DNA of 64,000 bases, taken from NCBI GenBank assembly GCA_051955535.1, contig JBQCGP010000085.1, positions 62,001 to 126,000 of the forward strand, written 5' to 3'. A program made the translations under genes and the position numbers. Origin of the DNA: 13-2-20CM-68-14 sp051955535 (GTDB lineage Bacteria; Actinomycetota; Thermoleophilia; Gaiellales; Gaiellaceae). This document shows, in pieces, positions 44,801 to 52,564 of the stretch; position 1 is the stretch's first letter; the number at the start of each line of letters is the position of its first letter. The notes under the pieces were generated by a model that was given only the letters and a program-made list of their open reading frames with translations, had not been told where the DNA came from and did no database searches.

Positions 44801-45033
44801 AGGAGGCGAAGCTCAAGCTGGCTCGGCTCGGCGCGGACTACCTCGTCTTCCGCGGCGGCCGGGCGACCGTCGGGCCGGTCGAGCTGGGCTCGGGAGAGCT
44901 TCGGGCCTTGCGCGGGCGCGTCGACACGGCCGTCTACACGACCGCACGCAGGGAGGTTTCGTTAAGGGACGAAGAATTCGACGGAGCCCTCCGACTTGTC
45001 GATGCTATGCTCGAAACGCGCCAAGCGGCCTGA
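41830..45033 (+). CDS. mfd: Transcription-repair coupling factor Mfd
   Basis: A 1067-residue DNA translocase that removes stalled RNA polymerase and recruits UvrA. N-terminal UvrB-like region (RGGLVDVFPTTGREPLRIEL), the RNA-polymerase interaction domain (GDYVVHEDHGVGRLQAFETK), the RecG-like motor with Walker A in CGDVGFGKTEVAV, DEEQRFGV in the DExQ position, SATPIPRTLHMSLSGLRD, VSTTIIESGLDIPQANTLIV and QIRGRVGRS, and the C-terminal TRCF domain. Start is GTG 41827 or ATG 41830; neither has a ribosome site. A 922-codon antisense frame lies within it and is a codon-bias shadow. Confidence 0.97.
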   Translation: MDRPVLHAFVDELVSDERLAAFAEALPTRARVSEPALPFLLASLHEHLDRGLVCALPEDADARDAAEAAAWFLGEERVALLPSRGVHWGSGLEPPPHLVGERARALDVLERGGLVCASAAALAEGMPPPEERPEPIEVAQGKDPGIDALAESFALAGYERVERVEERGQFAVRGGLVDVFPTTGREPLRIELFGDEIESIRAFSPFTQRALHPVESARVYAGAERRPDLLEPTVRDDEEGTPPVPDDLVPPLDRVPDLVWEADEVRKVMLEELNIEADLAGSTDLDPLPANQPFSFEAQRPALAARGLSEAENELGALVRAGQRVVVAFPHRGEALRTQNLLRRVDARLFEPGEPLPDEAELLFAVAPARRGFVWRELGLVLLPDTQVFRKRPRRPAAVGRALQSFADLRTGDYVVHEDHGVGRLQAFETKEVAGVTRDYLLLAFRGEDRLYVPHEQIGKVSRYVGADSRAPALSKLGGKAWQNLKSRARASLRELAGELLALYARRQQAEGESFELENEWLERLEAEFPYRETEDQQRAIEAVKEDLEAPRPMDRLVCGDVGFGKTEVAVRAAFAVALNGKQTLMLVPTTVLAQQHWNTFRERYRDFPVRVEMVSRFRPPSEQKQVLGDFSAGKVDVLIGTHRVLSRDVIPKQLGLIVVDEEQRFGVAQKELLRQLRLEVDVLSMSATPIPRTLHMSLSGLRDISVIETPPQGRRPIRTFVGEYDEELVQTALRREQERGGQSFYLHNRVETIDEAAERLRQLCPELRFIVAHGQMREKELEDHMLSFLAGDADVLVSTTIIESGLDIPQANTLIVERADTLGLAQLYQIRGRVGRSDVTAHAYLFYPDSRELTSEARARLATLADHTELGAGFSIAMRDLEIRGAGDLLGAEQSGHVAALGFELYVELLGEAVAELSGQRRTVARPVRVDARVDAYVPAAYIGSEALKIDLHRRLALTEDEDELRELQAATEDRYGPLPEPVVNLFAIQEAKLKLARLGADYLVFRGGRATVGPVELGSGELRALRGRVDTAVYTTARREVSLRDEEFDGALRLVDAMLETRQAA

Positions 45034-45064
45034 GGGTCGGGCCTCGCTTGGCGATTCGCACGTC

Positions 45065-46135
45065 ATGAAGCATTTTCGTCTAGTTCCCATCCTCGCCTTC
45101 GTGGCGCTGTTCGTTGCCGCCTGTGGTGGCAGCAGCGGCCCCAAGTCTGTGCCGAGCGACGCCGTCGCGGTCGTCGGCAGCGACACGATCTCGAAGGCGC
45201 AGTTCGCCGTGGTCCTCGCCCAGGCGCAGCGCAGCTACAAGGCGCAGCACAAGGCCTTCCCCAAGCCGGGATCGGCGACCTACGGGACGATCCGGGCGCA
45301 GATCATGCAGTTCCTGGTCGAGCGCGACGAGTACAGCCAGAAGGCCAAGGACCTCGGCGTCACGGTGACCGACAAGGACGTTCAGAACCGGCTCAACCAG
45401 ATCAAGCAGCAGTACTTCGGCGCGACCAATCCAGGTCAGAAGCCGAAGTCGCAGGCCGAGATCGAGAAGCTCTACCAGGAGCAGCTGAAAGCGCAGGGCT
45501 TGACAGACAAGGACGTGACAGACGGGATCCGCGCCCAGTTGATCCGCGAGAAGATCTCCGAGAAGGTGACGAACAACGTCAAGGTCTCGGACGGCGACGC
45601 CAAGAAGTACTACGACCAACACAAGGCGCAGTACGAGCAGCCTGCGCAGCCGGAGAGCCGCGATGTCCGCCACATCCTCGTCAAGAGCCAGGCGAAAGCG
45701 CAGTCGATCTACAACCAGCTGAAGGGTGGCGCCGACTTCTCGAAGCTGGCGCTCAAGTACTCGATCGACCCGAGCAAGACGAGCGGAGGCCGGCTGACCG
45801 TCTGCAAGGAGCGAACCGTCACCTGTCAGCTGAAGACGGTCGCGCCCTTCGAGAAGGTGGCCTTCTCGCTGAAGACGAACGAGATCTCGAAGCCGGTGCA
45901 CACGCAGTTCGGCTGGCACGTCATCCAGGCGCTCGGCCCGGTCAACCCCGCGAAGAAGAAGAGCGAGATCCCGTTCGACCAGGTGAAGGCGGCGATCAAG
46001 CAGACCGAGGTGCAGCAGAAGAAGCAGGACTCCTTCAACAAGTGGTGGAACGACACCAAGAAGGAATTCAGCAAGAAGACGAAGTACCAGGCCGGCTACG
46101 AGCCGCCGGCCTCGCAGACGAGCACCACCGGTTAG
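45065..46135 (+). CDS. Lipoprotein peptidyl-prolyl isomerase, SurA/PrsA-like foldase
   Basis: A 356-residue exported protein. The first 20 residues form a lipoprotein signal (RLVPILAFVALFVAAC) with the lipidated cysteine after AA. A SurA-type N-terminal helical chaperone region (VGSDTISKAQF) and one parvulin domain (RDVRHILVKS, GADFSKLALKYSIDPSKTSG, FGWHVIQALG) follow. It probably folds secreted proteins at the outer face of the membrane. The lysine-rich middle is typical. ATG 45065 is preferred since it directly precedes the signal peptide; the frame is open back to 44996. Confidence 0.88.
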   Translation: MKHFRLVPILAFVALFVAACGGSSGPKSVPSDAVAVVGSDTISKAQFAVVLAQAQRSYKAQHKAFPKPGSATYGTIRAQIMQFLVERDEYSQKAKDLGVTVTDKDVQNRLNQIKQQYFGATNPGQKPKSQAEIEKLYQEQLKAQGLTDKDVTDGIRAQLIREKISEKVTNNVKVSDGDAKKYYDQHKAQYEQPAQPESRDVRHILVKSQAKAQSIYNQLKGGADFSKLALKYSIDPSKTSGGRLTVCKERTVTCQLKTVAPFEKVAFSLKTNEISKPVHTQFGWHVIQALGPVNPAKKKSEIPFDQVKAAIKQTEVQQKKQDSFNKWWNDTKKEFSKKTKYQAGYEPPASQTSTTG

Positions 46136-46145
46136 TCTCACCTCC

Positions 46146-46940
46146 GTGTCCCTGAGCGACGCGCTGCTCGAGCTGCAGGACTTGACCGAGCGGCTGCGGA
46201 GCGACTGTCCGTGGGACCGCGAGCAGACGGCGCGGACGATCGTGCCGCACACGGTGGAAGAGGCTTACGAGGTCGCGGATGCCGCCGAGCGCGGCGACGA
46301 CGACAAGCTCCGCGACGAGCTTGGTGACCTGCTCTTCCAGGTCTACTTCCTCTCACTGCTGCTGGCCGAGCGCGGCGAGGGCGACCTCGAGCAGGTGGCT
46401 CGCGGCATCCACGCAAAGCTGGTCGCCAGGCACCCGCACGTCTTCGGCGAGGTCGAGGCGCGGACGGCCGGGCGCGTGCGCGAGAACTGGGAGCGGCTCA
46501 AGCGTGAGCAGGAGGGCCGCGAGGGCATCTTCCACGACGTGCCGGCCAACCTGCCTTCGCCGATCTACGCGCGCAAGATCCAGCGCCGCGCGGCCGCGGT
46601 CGGCTTCGAATACCCGGACGCAGCCGGCGCGCTCGGGGATCTCGAGGAGGAGCTCGGCGAGCTGAAAGGGGCGATCGAGGCCGGGGGAGTGCGGCCGGCC
46701 GAGACCGAGCCGGACGCCGGGGTCTCCGGCGAGGTCGGCGACGTCCTGTTTGCCGCCGTGAACGTCGCCCGCCATCTCAACGTCGACCCCGAGCTCGCGC
46801 TTCGGACCGTGAGTGACCGGTTCGTGGCCCGCGTCGAAGAGGCCGAACGACTGGCAGCGGGCGACGGGCACCAGTTCGGCGCCCTGTCCCTCGCCGACCA
46901 GGACAGCTACTTCGACCGAGCCAAGGAGACGACTGGGTGA
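46146..46940 (+). CDS. mazG: Nucleoside triphosphate pyrophosphohydrolase MazG
   Basis: A 264-residue all-alpha NTP pyrophosphatase. Two MazG modules are visible: CPWDREQTARTIVPHTVEEA with EAYEV and DELGDLLFQVYFLSLL in the first, and a second EELGELKGA...EVGDVLFAAVNVARHL, each with the EExxE/ExxD metal ligands. It cleans the nucleotide pool or lowers ppGpp. GTG 46146 starts ten bases after the foldase gene. Confidence 0.94.
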   Translation: MSLSDALLELQDLTERLRSDCPWDREQTARTIVPHTVEEAYEVADAAERGDDDKLRDELGDLLFQVYFLSLLLAERGEGDLEQVARGIHAKLVARHPHVFGEVEARTAGRVRENWERLKREQEGREGIFHDVPANLPSPIYARKIQRRAAAVGFEYPDAAGALGDLEEELGELKGAIEAGGVRPAETEPDAGVSGEVGDVLFAAVNVARHLNVDPELALRTVSDRFVARVEEAERLAAGDGHQFGALSLADQDSYFDRAKETTG

Positions 46941-47022
46941 GCGCGATCGCTGCGCTACGCGCCCTGGTCAGACGCGACAGAATTCTCTGCGTCGTCGGCG
47001 TGTCGCGGCCGCGGAGCCGAAC

Positions 47023-48294
47023 GTGAGCCGGATTCTCGCTGTTGGTGCCCGCCAGATCTTCGACTCTCGCGGCAACCCGACCGTGGAGGTCGACGTGCGG
47101 CTCGAGTCGGGCGCCTTCGGCCATGCCGCGGTCCCGTCGGGTGCCTCGACCGGCGCGCACGAGGCGGTCGAGCTCCGCGACGGTGGCGAGGCCTACGGCG
47201 GCAAGGGTGTCACGACCGCGGTCGCGAACGTCCGGGGCGAGATCGCCGCCGCGGTTCGCGGACGCGATTGCTTCGACCAGGCCGGGCTCGACGCGGCGAT
47301 GGCCGACCTCGACGGCACGGCGAACAAACGTCGTCTGGGCGCAAACGCGATCCTCGGCGTCTCGCTGGCCACGGCGAAGGCGGCTGCCGCCGAACGGGGC
47401 GTCTCGCTCTTCCGGTATCTCGGCGGCGAAGAAGCTGCGAGGCTGCCGGTGCCGATGATGAACGTGATCAACGGCGGCCTGCACGCGGACAACTCGATCG
47501 ACTTGCAGGAGTTCATGATCGTTCCGGTCGGCGCCGACAGCTTCGGCGAAGCGATGCGGATCGGCTCGGAGGTCTACCACTCGCTCAAGCGCGTGCTGCA
47601 CGACCGCGGTCTGTCGACCGGTGTCGGCGACGAGGGCGGCTTCGCGCCCGATCTCGAGTCGAGCGAGGCGGCGATCGATGCGATCCTGGAGGCGGCTGAC
47701 GCCGCCGGTCATCAGGAGCGCGTCGCGATCGCGCTCGACCCTGCGACGAGCGAGGTCTACAACGACGGCGTCTATCGGTTCGAAGGGCGCGAGCTCCCGA
47801 GCGCGGAGATGCCGGGCTTCTGGTCGGAGCTCGTCGAGCGCTACCCGATCGTCTCTCTCGAGGACCCGCTCGCCGAGGACGATTGGGACGGCTGGGCCCA
47901 GCTGACGGAGGAGCTCGGCGACCGCGTCCAGCTTGTCGGCGACGACATCTTCGTCACGAACGTCGAGCGACTCCGCGACGGGATCGACCGCCGTGCTGCC
48001 AACTCGATCCTCGTCAAGGTCAACCAGATCGGGACGATCACGGAGACCGCCGAGGCGCTCTCGCTCGCGAGCGCGAACGGTTACACGGCCGTCATGTCGC
48101 ACCGGTCCGGTGAGACCGAGGACGCGACGATCGCCGATCTCGCAGTCGCCTACGGCACCGGTCAGATCAAGACCGGCGCGCCGGCGCGGAGCGACCGCGT
48201 GGCGAAGTACAACCAGCTGCTCCGCATCGAGGAGGAGCTTGCGACGCAGGCGAGGTATCCCGGGTGGAGCGCGTTTCCCAGGTTCTCAAGGTGA
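47023..48294 (+). CDS. eno: Enolase
   Basis: A 423-residue glycolytic enzyme converting 2-phosphoglycerate to phosphoenolpyruvate. Motifs: ARQIFDSRGNPTVEVDV, PSGASTGAHEAVELRDG, MNVINGGLHADNSIDLQEFM, GDEGGFAPDL, the metal ligands D/E/D in ALDPATSE, SLEDPLAEDDW and GDDIF, VKVNQIGT and SHRSGETEDATIADLAV. GTG 47023 has GGAG six bases upstream. pyk follows on the same strand with a promoter of its own, giving adjacent last steps of glycolysis. Confidence 0.98.
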   Translation: MSRILAVGARQIFDSRGNPTVEVDVRLESGAFGHAAVPSGASTGAHEAVELRDGGEAYGGKGVTTAVANVRGEIAAAVRGRDCFDQAGLDAAMADLDGTANKRRLGANAILGVSLATAKAAAAERGVSLFRYLGGEEAARLPVPMMNVINGGLHADNSIDLQEFMIVPVGADSFGEAMRIGSEVYHSLKRVLHDRGLSTGVGDEGGFAPDLESSEAAIDAILEAADAAGHQERVAIALDPATSEVYNDGVYRFEGRELPSAEMPGFWSELVERYPIVSLEDPLAEDDWDGWAQLTEELGDRVQLVGDDIFVTNVERLRDGIDRRAANSILVKVNQIGTITETAEALSLASANGYTAVMSHRSGETEDATIADLAVAYGTGQIKTGAPARSDRVAKYNQLLRIEEELATQARYPGWSAFPRFSR

Positions 48295-48370
48295 TTCGCG
48301 GGGAAACCTCCCGGTTCCCCCGAAACCCCCTCCACTGGTCCGCTTCGCGGACAGGCGCTACGCGCCGGTC

Positions 48371-48438
48371 GGCCTCTCCTCGCACTCGGCGCTAAACCGA
48401 CGCGCGGCGTGCGCCGAAAAAAGAGAGGTGGAGAGGCC
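48371..48438. repeat. Inverted repeat in the eno-pyk intergenic region
   Basis: CGGCCTCTCC at 48370-48379 is mirrored by GGAGAGGCCG at 48430-48439, with a G+C-rich interior containing GGCGC...GCGCC and an A-run. The 177-base gap also has smaller hairpins (CCGC-TTCG-CGG... and GGCGCTACGCGCC). It may end eno transcripts or be an unrelated REP-like sequence. Confidence 0.4.
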
Positions 48439-48471
48439 GGCGAGTCGAAAGCCGGAGCTAGCCTAGGAACG

Positions 48472-49887
48472 ATGGCTGCGCACCCTACGCGGAGAACGAA
48501 GATCGTGGCCACCATCGGGCCGGCCAGCGGCACCGCCGAGGGCGTCCGGGCGCTCGTCGAGGCAGGCATGGACGCTGCTCGCCTCAACCTCTCGCACGGC
48601 AGCCGCGACGAGCACGCTGAGCGCGCTCGCCTCGTGCGCGAGACAGAGGCCAAGCTCGGCCGCCCGCTCGCCCTGATCGCCGACTTGCAGGGACCGAAGC
48701 TCCGGATCGGCGAGCTTCCCGGACCGGTGATGTTGAGGTCCGGCGAGGACGTCGCCGTCGTCGGCAAGGAAAGCACCCGAGATGGCGAGCTGCCGGTGCT
48801 GCCCGCGGTGATCGGCGAGGTCCTCCAGCCTGGCCACGAGGTGCTGATCGACGACGGTCTCGTCCGGCTGCGGGTCGAGCGCGTCAAGCGCGGCCGCGCC
48901 GAGTGCCTCGTTCTCACCGGCGGCCTCGTCAGCAGCCACAAGGGGGTCAACGTCCCCGGCGTTCCGGTCCCGATCCCGTCGCTGACCCGCAAGGACATGG
49001 ACGACCTCGAGTTCGCGCTGACGCTCGACGTCGACTACGTCGCGCTCTCCTTCGTGCGGTCGGCGGCTGACGTACGCGACTTGAAGGACTTGATCCACCA
49101 GGCCGGGTCGCCGGCGCACGTGATCGCGAAAATCGAAAAGGCGGAGGCGGTCGATGCCCTGCCCGCGGTGCTCGAGGAGGCCGACGCGGTGATGGTGGCT
49201 CGTGGCGACCTCGGAGTCGAGATCGGCCCGGAGCTCGTGCCGCTCCTCCAGAAGCGGATCATCATCGCTTCGCTCGACCAGGGGAAGCCCGTGATCACGG
49301 CGACGCAGATGCTCGAGACGATGATCCACCAGCCCGAGCCAACGCGCGCGGAGGCGAGCGACGTCGCCAACGCGATCCTTGACGGAACCTCGGCGCTGAT
49401 GCTCTCCGGCGAGACGGCGGTCGGCGACTACCCGATCGAGTCGGTGGCCACGATGGCGCGGATCGCCCGCGCCGTCGAGCCCAGCCTCGGTTACCGACAC
49501 CAGCTGCCGGAGGCCGAGGAACAGCCGACCGTCGGCCAGGCCATGTCGAACGGGGCGTGCGACCTCGCCGAGGTCCTCCGGGCAGCCGCGATCCTCGTCC
49601 CCACCTTCAGCGGCCGGACGGCGTCCGCGGTCGCGCGTTTGCGTCCCCGCCGTTCCGTCCTCGGGCTCACGCACCACGAATACGCATGGCGGCAGATGGC
49701 GATCGAGTGGGGCGTCATCCCGTTGCGCATTCCGGAGTGCGCCGACGTCGAGGAGTTGTGGGAGCGCTCGGTCGCGGCGGCGCGAGACGCCGGAGTAGTT
49801 GAGGTCGGCGACCGCGTCGTGATCACGGCGGGCACCGCCGTCAACATCGCCGGCTCGACGAACGTGATCAAGGTCGAGACCGTCTAG
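48472..49887 (+). CDS. pyk: Pyruvate kinase
   Basis: A 471-residue enzyme making pyruvate and ATP from phosphoenolpyruvate. TKIVATIGPASGTAEGVRAL, MDAARLNLSHGS, ADLQGPKLRIGEL, IAKIEKAEAVDALPAVLEEA with catalytic Lys, MVARGDLGVEIGPELVPLLQ and ETMIHQPEPTRAEASDVANA are all intact. It is the short form without a C-terminal PEP-utiliser domain. ATG 48472 has TAGCCT seven bases upstream and no ribosome site; the frame upstream to 48409 runs through the intergenic inverted repeat. Confidence 0.97.
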   Translation: MAAHPTRRTKIVATIGPASGTAEGVRALVEAGMDAARLNLSHGSRDEHAERARLVRETEAKLGRPLALIADLQGPKLRIGELPGPVMLRSGEDVAVVGKESTRDGELPVLPAVIGEVLQPGHEVLIDDGLVRLRVERVKRGRAECLVLTGGLVSSHKGVNVPGVPVPIPSLTRKDMDDLEFALTLDVDYVALSFVRSAADVRDLKDLIHQAGSPAHVIAKIEKAEAVDALPAVLEEADAVMVARGDLGVEIGPELVPLLQKRIIIASLDQGKPVITATQMLETMIHQPEPTRAEASDVANAILDGTSALMLSGETAVGDYPIESVATMARIARAVEPSLGYRHQLPEAEEQPTVGQAMSNGACDLAEVLRAAAILVPTFSGRTASAVARLRPRRSVLGLTHHEYAWRQMAIEWGVIPLRIPECADVEELWERSVAAARDAGVVEVGDRVVITAGTAVNIAGSTNVIKVETV

Positions 49888-49933
49888 AGCCGCCTAAGCA
49901 GGACCGGGCGGTCCTCGCGCGAACTCGCGCCCC

Positions 49934-50278
49934 ATGGCTGCTGCGAAGAAGACGCGCCGCCGCCCGCGGCGCGGCGTCCTGGTGCGCCGCTGGCTCGGAG
50001 TCGGCGCGCTTTGTCTGGTCGCGCTCCTCTACTACCGGCCCCTGCGCACTTACGTGGACACGAGGGACACCCTTGCCAGCCGCTCCGCGCAGGTGAAGAG
50101 CCTCCGCGACGAGCGACAGCGGCTCCAGCGCAAACTCGCCGACGCGACTGGAGATGCCGCCCTCGTTCGGGAGGCCCGCCGCCTCGGCCTCGTCAAGTCG
50201 GGCGAGCGGCTCTTCATCGTCAAGGGCGCCGGGGCCTGGGAGCAGGCTCGACGTACCATCCGGCGGCATGGACGATGA
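49934..50278 (+). CDS. ftsB: Septum formation initiator, FtsB/DivIC family
   Basis: A 114-residue bitopic protein: basic cytoplasmic tail, one helix (WLGVGALCLVALLYYRPL), then a coiled coil (ASRSAQVKSLRDERQRLQRK) and the family's AREARRLGLVKSGERLFIVKG end. It acts in the divisome with FtsL and FtsQ. The position after eno/pyk and before DUF501 is the standard actinobacterial arrangement. No clear ribosome site or -10 box is seen. Confidence 0.88.
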   Translation: MAAAKKTRRRPRRGVLVRRWLGVGALCLVALLYYRPLRTYVDTRDTLASRSAQVKSLRDERQRLQRKLADATGDAALVREARRLGLVKSGERLFIVKGAGAWEQARRTIRRHGR

Positions 50279-50726
50279 GGCCGTCGTCGCACGTCAACTC
50301 GGCCGTCCGCCGCGCGCATTTCGGCGCGTAGTCGTCCGCTGCCCGTACGGCCGCCCGGCCGTGACCGAGCAGTGGCCGCGCAACGTCGACGGCGCTCCGT
50401 TCCCGACGACCTACTACCTGACCTGCCCCCAGCTGGTCGCGAGGATCTCGCGGCTCGAGGCTGAGGGCGGCGTCGACCGTTGGACGCAGGCCGTCCACGA
50501 AAGCCCGACGCTGCGCGCCAGCCTGGACGTTGCGAACGCCGAGCAGCAGGCCCTTCGTCCCGAGATCCCCGGCGGGATCGGCGGCTCGAGGCGAGCTGGC
50601 AGCCTCAAGTGCCTGCACGCCCATGCCGCCTTCGCCCTAGCGCGGCCCGGCTACGAGCTCGGCGAGCGGATCCTCGACGAGCTCGACGACCTCTGGCCGG
50701 ATTCAGGTTGCTGCACCGCGGATTAG
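50268..50726 (+). CDS. DUF501 family protein
   Basis: A 152-residue protein with the DUF501 signature: VARQLGRPPRAFRRVVVRCP, PFPTTYYLTCPQLVARISRL EAEGG region, and SLKCLHAHAAFALARPGYEL with a conserved Cys-His pair that suggests metal binding. The family almost always lies between ftsB and ppx in Actinobacteria, function unknown. ATG 50268 has TACCAT eight bases upstream and overlaps ftsB by 11 bases. Its TAG stop is part of the left end of the MITE-like element at 50723. Confidence 0.88.
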   Translation: MDDEAVVARQLGRPPRAFRRVVVRCPYGRPAVTEQWPRNVDGAPFPTTYYLTCPQLVARISRLEAEGGVDRWTQAVHESPTLRASLDVANAEQQALRPEIPGGIGGSRRAGSLKCLHAHAAFALARPGYELGERILDELDDLWPDSGCCTAD

Positions 50727-50890
50727 TGCCCCTTCCGGCAATAGTCAGTGCATTTCTGGCGGCGCCTTGCGCCGGCAGGCGGCGTCCTCAGTCGCGCCCA
50801 TATCTACGGATATGGACGCTCCCTGCGTCCTTGCCTGGCGACCCCAGTCACTCGCCAGAAACGCGTGACCATTACCGGAACGGGCACTAG
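50723..50890. mobile_element. MITE-like element B, 168 bp, TTAG/CTAG ends
   Basis: The left end begins TTAGTGCCCCTTCCGGCAAT and the right end 50871-50890 is its reverse complement with three mismatches in 20; pairing extends further inward with gaps. It has no coding capacity. The core 50782-50833 closely matches 28596-28647 of element A. The left TAG is the DUF501 stop codon, and the right end supplies the TAGTCT -10 box of the next gene. Confidence 0.75.
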
Positions 50891-50902
50891 TCTCGTCTCG
50901 CA

Positions 50903-51217
50903 ATGCCCATCGCCCTCGACCAGACCCGCCGCGAGTGGGAGCATGGACAGGCCCGGTTCCAGCGCGAGCTACGCGAGGCGCAGCGGCCCGAGGCCGTGCG
51001 GTCGGAGCTTGACGCCGTCACCGCGGCTCTGCGGCGTCGGATCGGGCAGAGCTTCAGCATGACGGAGCTGGCCAATCTCTATGCGACGGCCGACGATTGG
51101 GCGCGCGAGGCGGTCGCGGAGACCGATCCGGCGAGCGGGTGGCCGCGGCGGCTCGCCACCGTCACCGAGGCCGCCTTCCATTTCTACTCGCGCGGAGCGG
51201 TTGACTACGAGCCGTGA
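50903..51217 (+). CDS. Conserved small soluble protein, 104 residues
   Basis: A mostly helical hydrophilic protein: residues 8-45 form an amphipathic coiled coil (DQTRREWEHGQARFQRELRE), then MTELANLYATADDWAREAVA and a C-terminal TEAAFHFYSRGAVDYEP. No family recognised. ATG 50903 has TAGTCT nine bases upstream, and that box lies in the right end of element B, so the insertion may have created or replaced the promoter. It overlaps the next gene by four bases. Confidence 0.65.
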   Translation: MPIALDQTRREWEHGQARFQRELREAQRPEAVRSELDAVTAALRRRIGQSFSMTELANLYATADDWAREAVAETDPASGWPRRLATVTEAAFHFYSRGAVDYEP

Positions 51218-51408
51218 CGACGACCTCGACCCGCCGCCGCCCGAAACGCCGCTCGACTCGCAAGACCATCGTGGTCGCGATCGGAGTCGTGGTCGCCTTC
51301 GCCCTCGGTGTCGCACTCGGCCAGGCATTGCACGACAACCCGCGGCCGGGCGGCGTGCAGACGACGTTGCGGACCCTGCCGCCGCTCACCGAGACGTCCG
51401 GAGGTTAG
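51214..51408 (+). CDS. Small bitopic membrane protein, 64 residues
   Basis: A basic N-terminus (RRRPKRRSTRK) precedes one helix (TIVVAIGVVVAFALGVALGQ), then a Pro/Thr-rich extracytoplasmic tail. The GTG overlaps the stop of the 104-residue gene (GTGA), so the two are co-translated and may act together. Function unknown. Confidence 0.65.
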   Translation: MTTTSTRRRPKRRSTRKTIVVAIGVVVAFALGVALGQALHDNPRPGGVQTTLRTLPPLTETSGG

Positions 51409-51437
51409 AAAGCTTCAACTTTGGGTAACTTTCTCCG

Positions 51438-52031
51438 GTGGCGCGGCGCGAATTCCCGGGTAGGCGTGCCCCGGGCAGCGAGCCCGACTGGCTGACGCTG
51501 GGCCAGGCGGCGAAGTACCTCGGTGTAGCACAGAGCACGATTCGCAAATGGTCCGACCAGGGCCGCGTCCCCGCCTTCTATACACCCGGCGGGCACCGTC
51601 GCTACCGGCGCCAGGACCTCGACAACTTCCTGAATCGCTCCGGTCCCGGCGGTGCCGCGCAGCAGGGGCCGGTTGTCTTGATCGTCGACGACGATGAGCG
51701 CGTCCGCGAGTACGTGCGGGTGAATCTCGAGATGGAGGGTTACACGGTCCGCGAGGCCGGCAGCGCCGAGGAAGGGCTGGACGTGCTGGAGGAGGTGTCG
51801 CCGAACCTCGTCCTGCTCGACGTGATGATGCCCGAGGTGGACGGCTGGGAGATGCTGCGGCGGGTCCGCGAGCGCCACGGGATCGACGCGATCCCGGTCG
51901 TCATGTTCAGCGGGAAGGTCGACGAGGACACTGCCGGAGAGGCGGCGGCGCGCGGTGCCCAGGGCTTCCTCGGTAAGCCTTTCGATCCGCAGCAGCTGGT
52001 CGAGCACGCGAAGAAGCTGCTCCCCGCCTGA
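51438..52031 (+). CDS. MerR/excisionase-type HTH fused to a response-regulator receiver domain
   Basis: A 197-residue protein. Residues 16-68 form a BldC-like winged helix (WLTLGQAAKYLGVAQSTIRK, GGHRRYRRQDLDNFL); residues 78-195 form a receiver domain with VVLIVDDDERVR acidic pair, phosphoacceptor Asp in LVLLDVMMPEVDGW, VMFSGK and the lysine of LGKPFDP. DNA binding would thus be controlled by phosphorylation. The order (HTH first, receiver last) is the reverse of usual response regulators. GTG 51438 has TAACTT six bases upstream. No histidine kinase is adjacent. Confidence 0.88.
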   Translation: MARREFPGRRAPGSEPDWLTLGQAAKYLGVAQSTIRKWSDQGRVPAFYTPGGHRRYRRQDLDNFLNRSGPGGAAQQGPVVLIVDDDERVREYVRVNLEMEGYTVREAGSAEEGLDVLEEVSPNLVLLDVMMPEVDGWEMLRRVRERHGIDAIPVVMFSGKVDEDTAGEAAARGAQGFLGKPFDPQQLVEHAKKLLPA

Positions 52032-52564
52032 TCTCTGCAGACAAGCATCTCGAGCGCTGGGTCGTCCACCACCGCGCGGGCTGGCTCAACCCGGTATTCG
52101 AAGGGCTGTCGTGGGTCGGTGGCCAGGGGTTCGTCTGGCTGGCGATCGCCGCCGTGCTGGCGCTCCTTTGGCGCCGCCCGTGGCTGTTCTTCGAAGTCGC
52201 GCTTGCCGACCTCGCCGGCCAGCTGACCTCGCTCGGGCTCAAGCAGGGCATCGGCCGGGAACGCCCCAACGTCGCCTACGCCGAGCCGAAGCCGCTCGTC
52301 CACGCGCCTCATGACGGCTCCTTTCCCTCCGGCCACGCGACGGTCAGCTTCGCCTGTGCGACCGTGCTGTCGTTCTACGCTCCACGCGCGGCGCCCGCCT
52401 TCTTCGTCCTCGCCGCGGCGATCGCGTGGTCGCGCGTTTACGTCGGCGTTCATTACCCGCTCGATGTCCTCGGCGGCGCCGTGCTCGGTGTCGGTATCGC
52501 TATAGCTCTTCGCTGGCTGACAGGAGCCCTGCGCCGATCAAGGCCAGCGACGCGAGCAGGCTGA
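52028..52564 (+). CDS. PAP2-family phosphatase
   Basis: A 178-residue membrane phosphatase with the three PAP2 blocks: KQGIGRERPN, FPSGHATVSF and SRVYVGVHYPLDVLGGAVLG. It probably dephosphorylates undecaprenyl pyrophosphate or phosphatidyl substrates. No ATG or GTG lies before the first helix; coding character continues back to CTG 52028, which overlaps the upstream stop as CTGA, so I take that as start. GTG 52145 or ATG 52154 would cut the first helix. The 3' end overlaps a convergent membrane protein gene by 65 bases. Confidence 0.75.
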   Translation: MISADKHLERWVVHHRAGWLNPVFEGLSWVGGQGFVWLAIAAVLALLWRRPWLFFEVALADLAGQLTSLGLKQGIGRERPNVAYAEPKPLVHAPHDGSFPSGHATVSFACATVLSFYAPRAAPAFFVLAAAIAWSRVYVGVHYPLDVLGGAVLGVGIAIALRWLTGALRRSRPATRAG

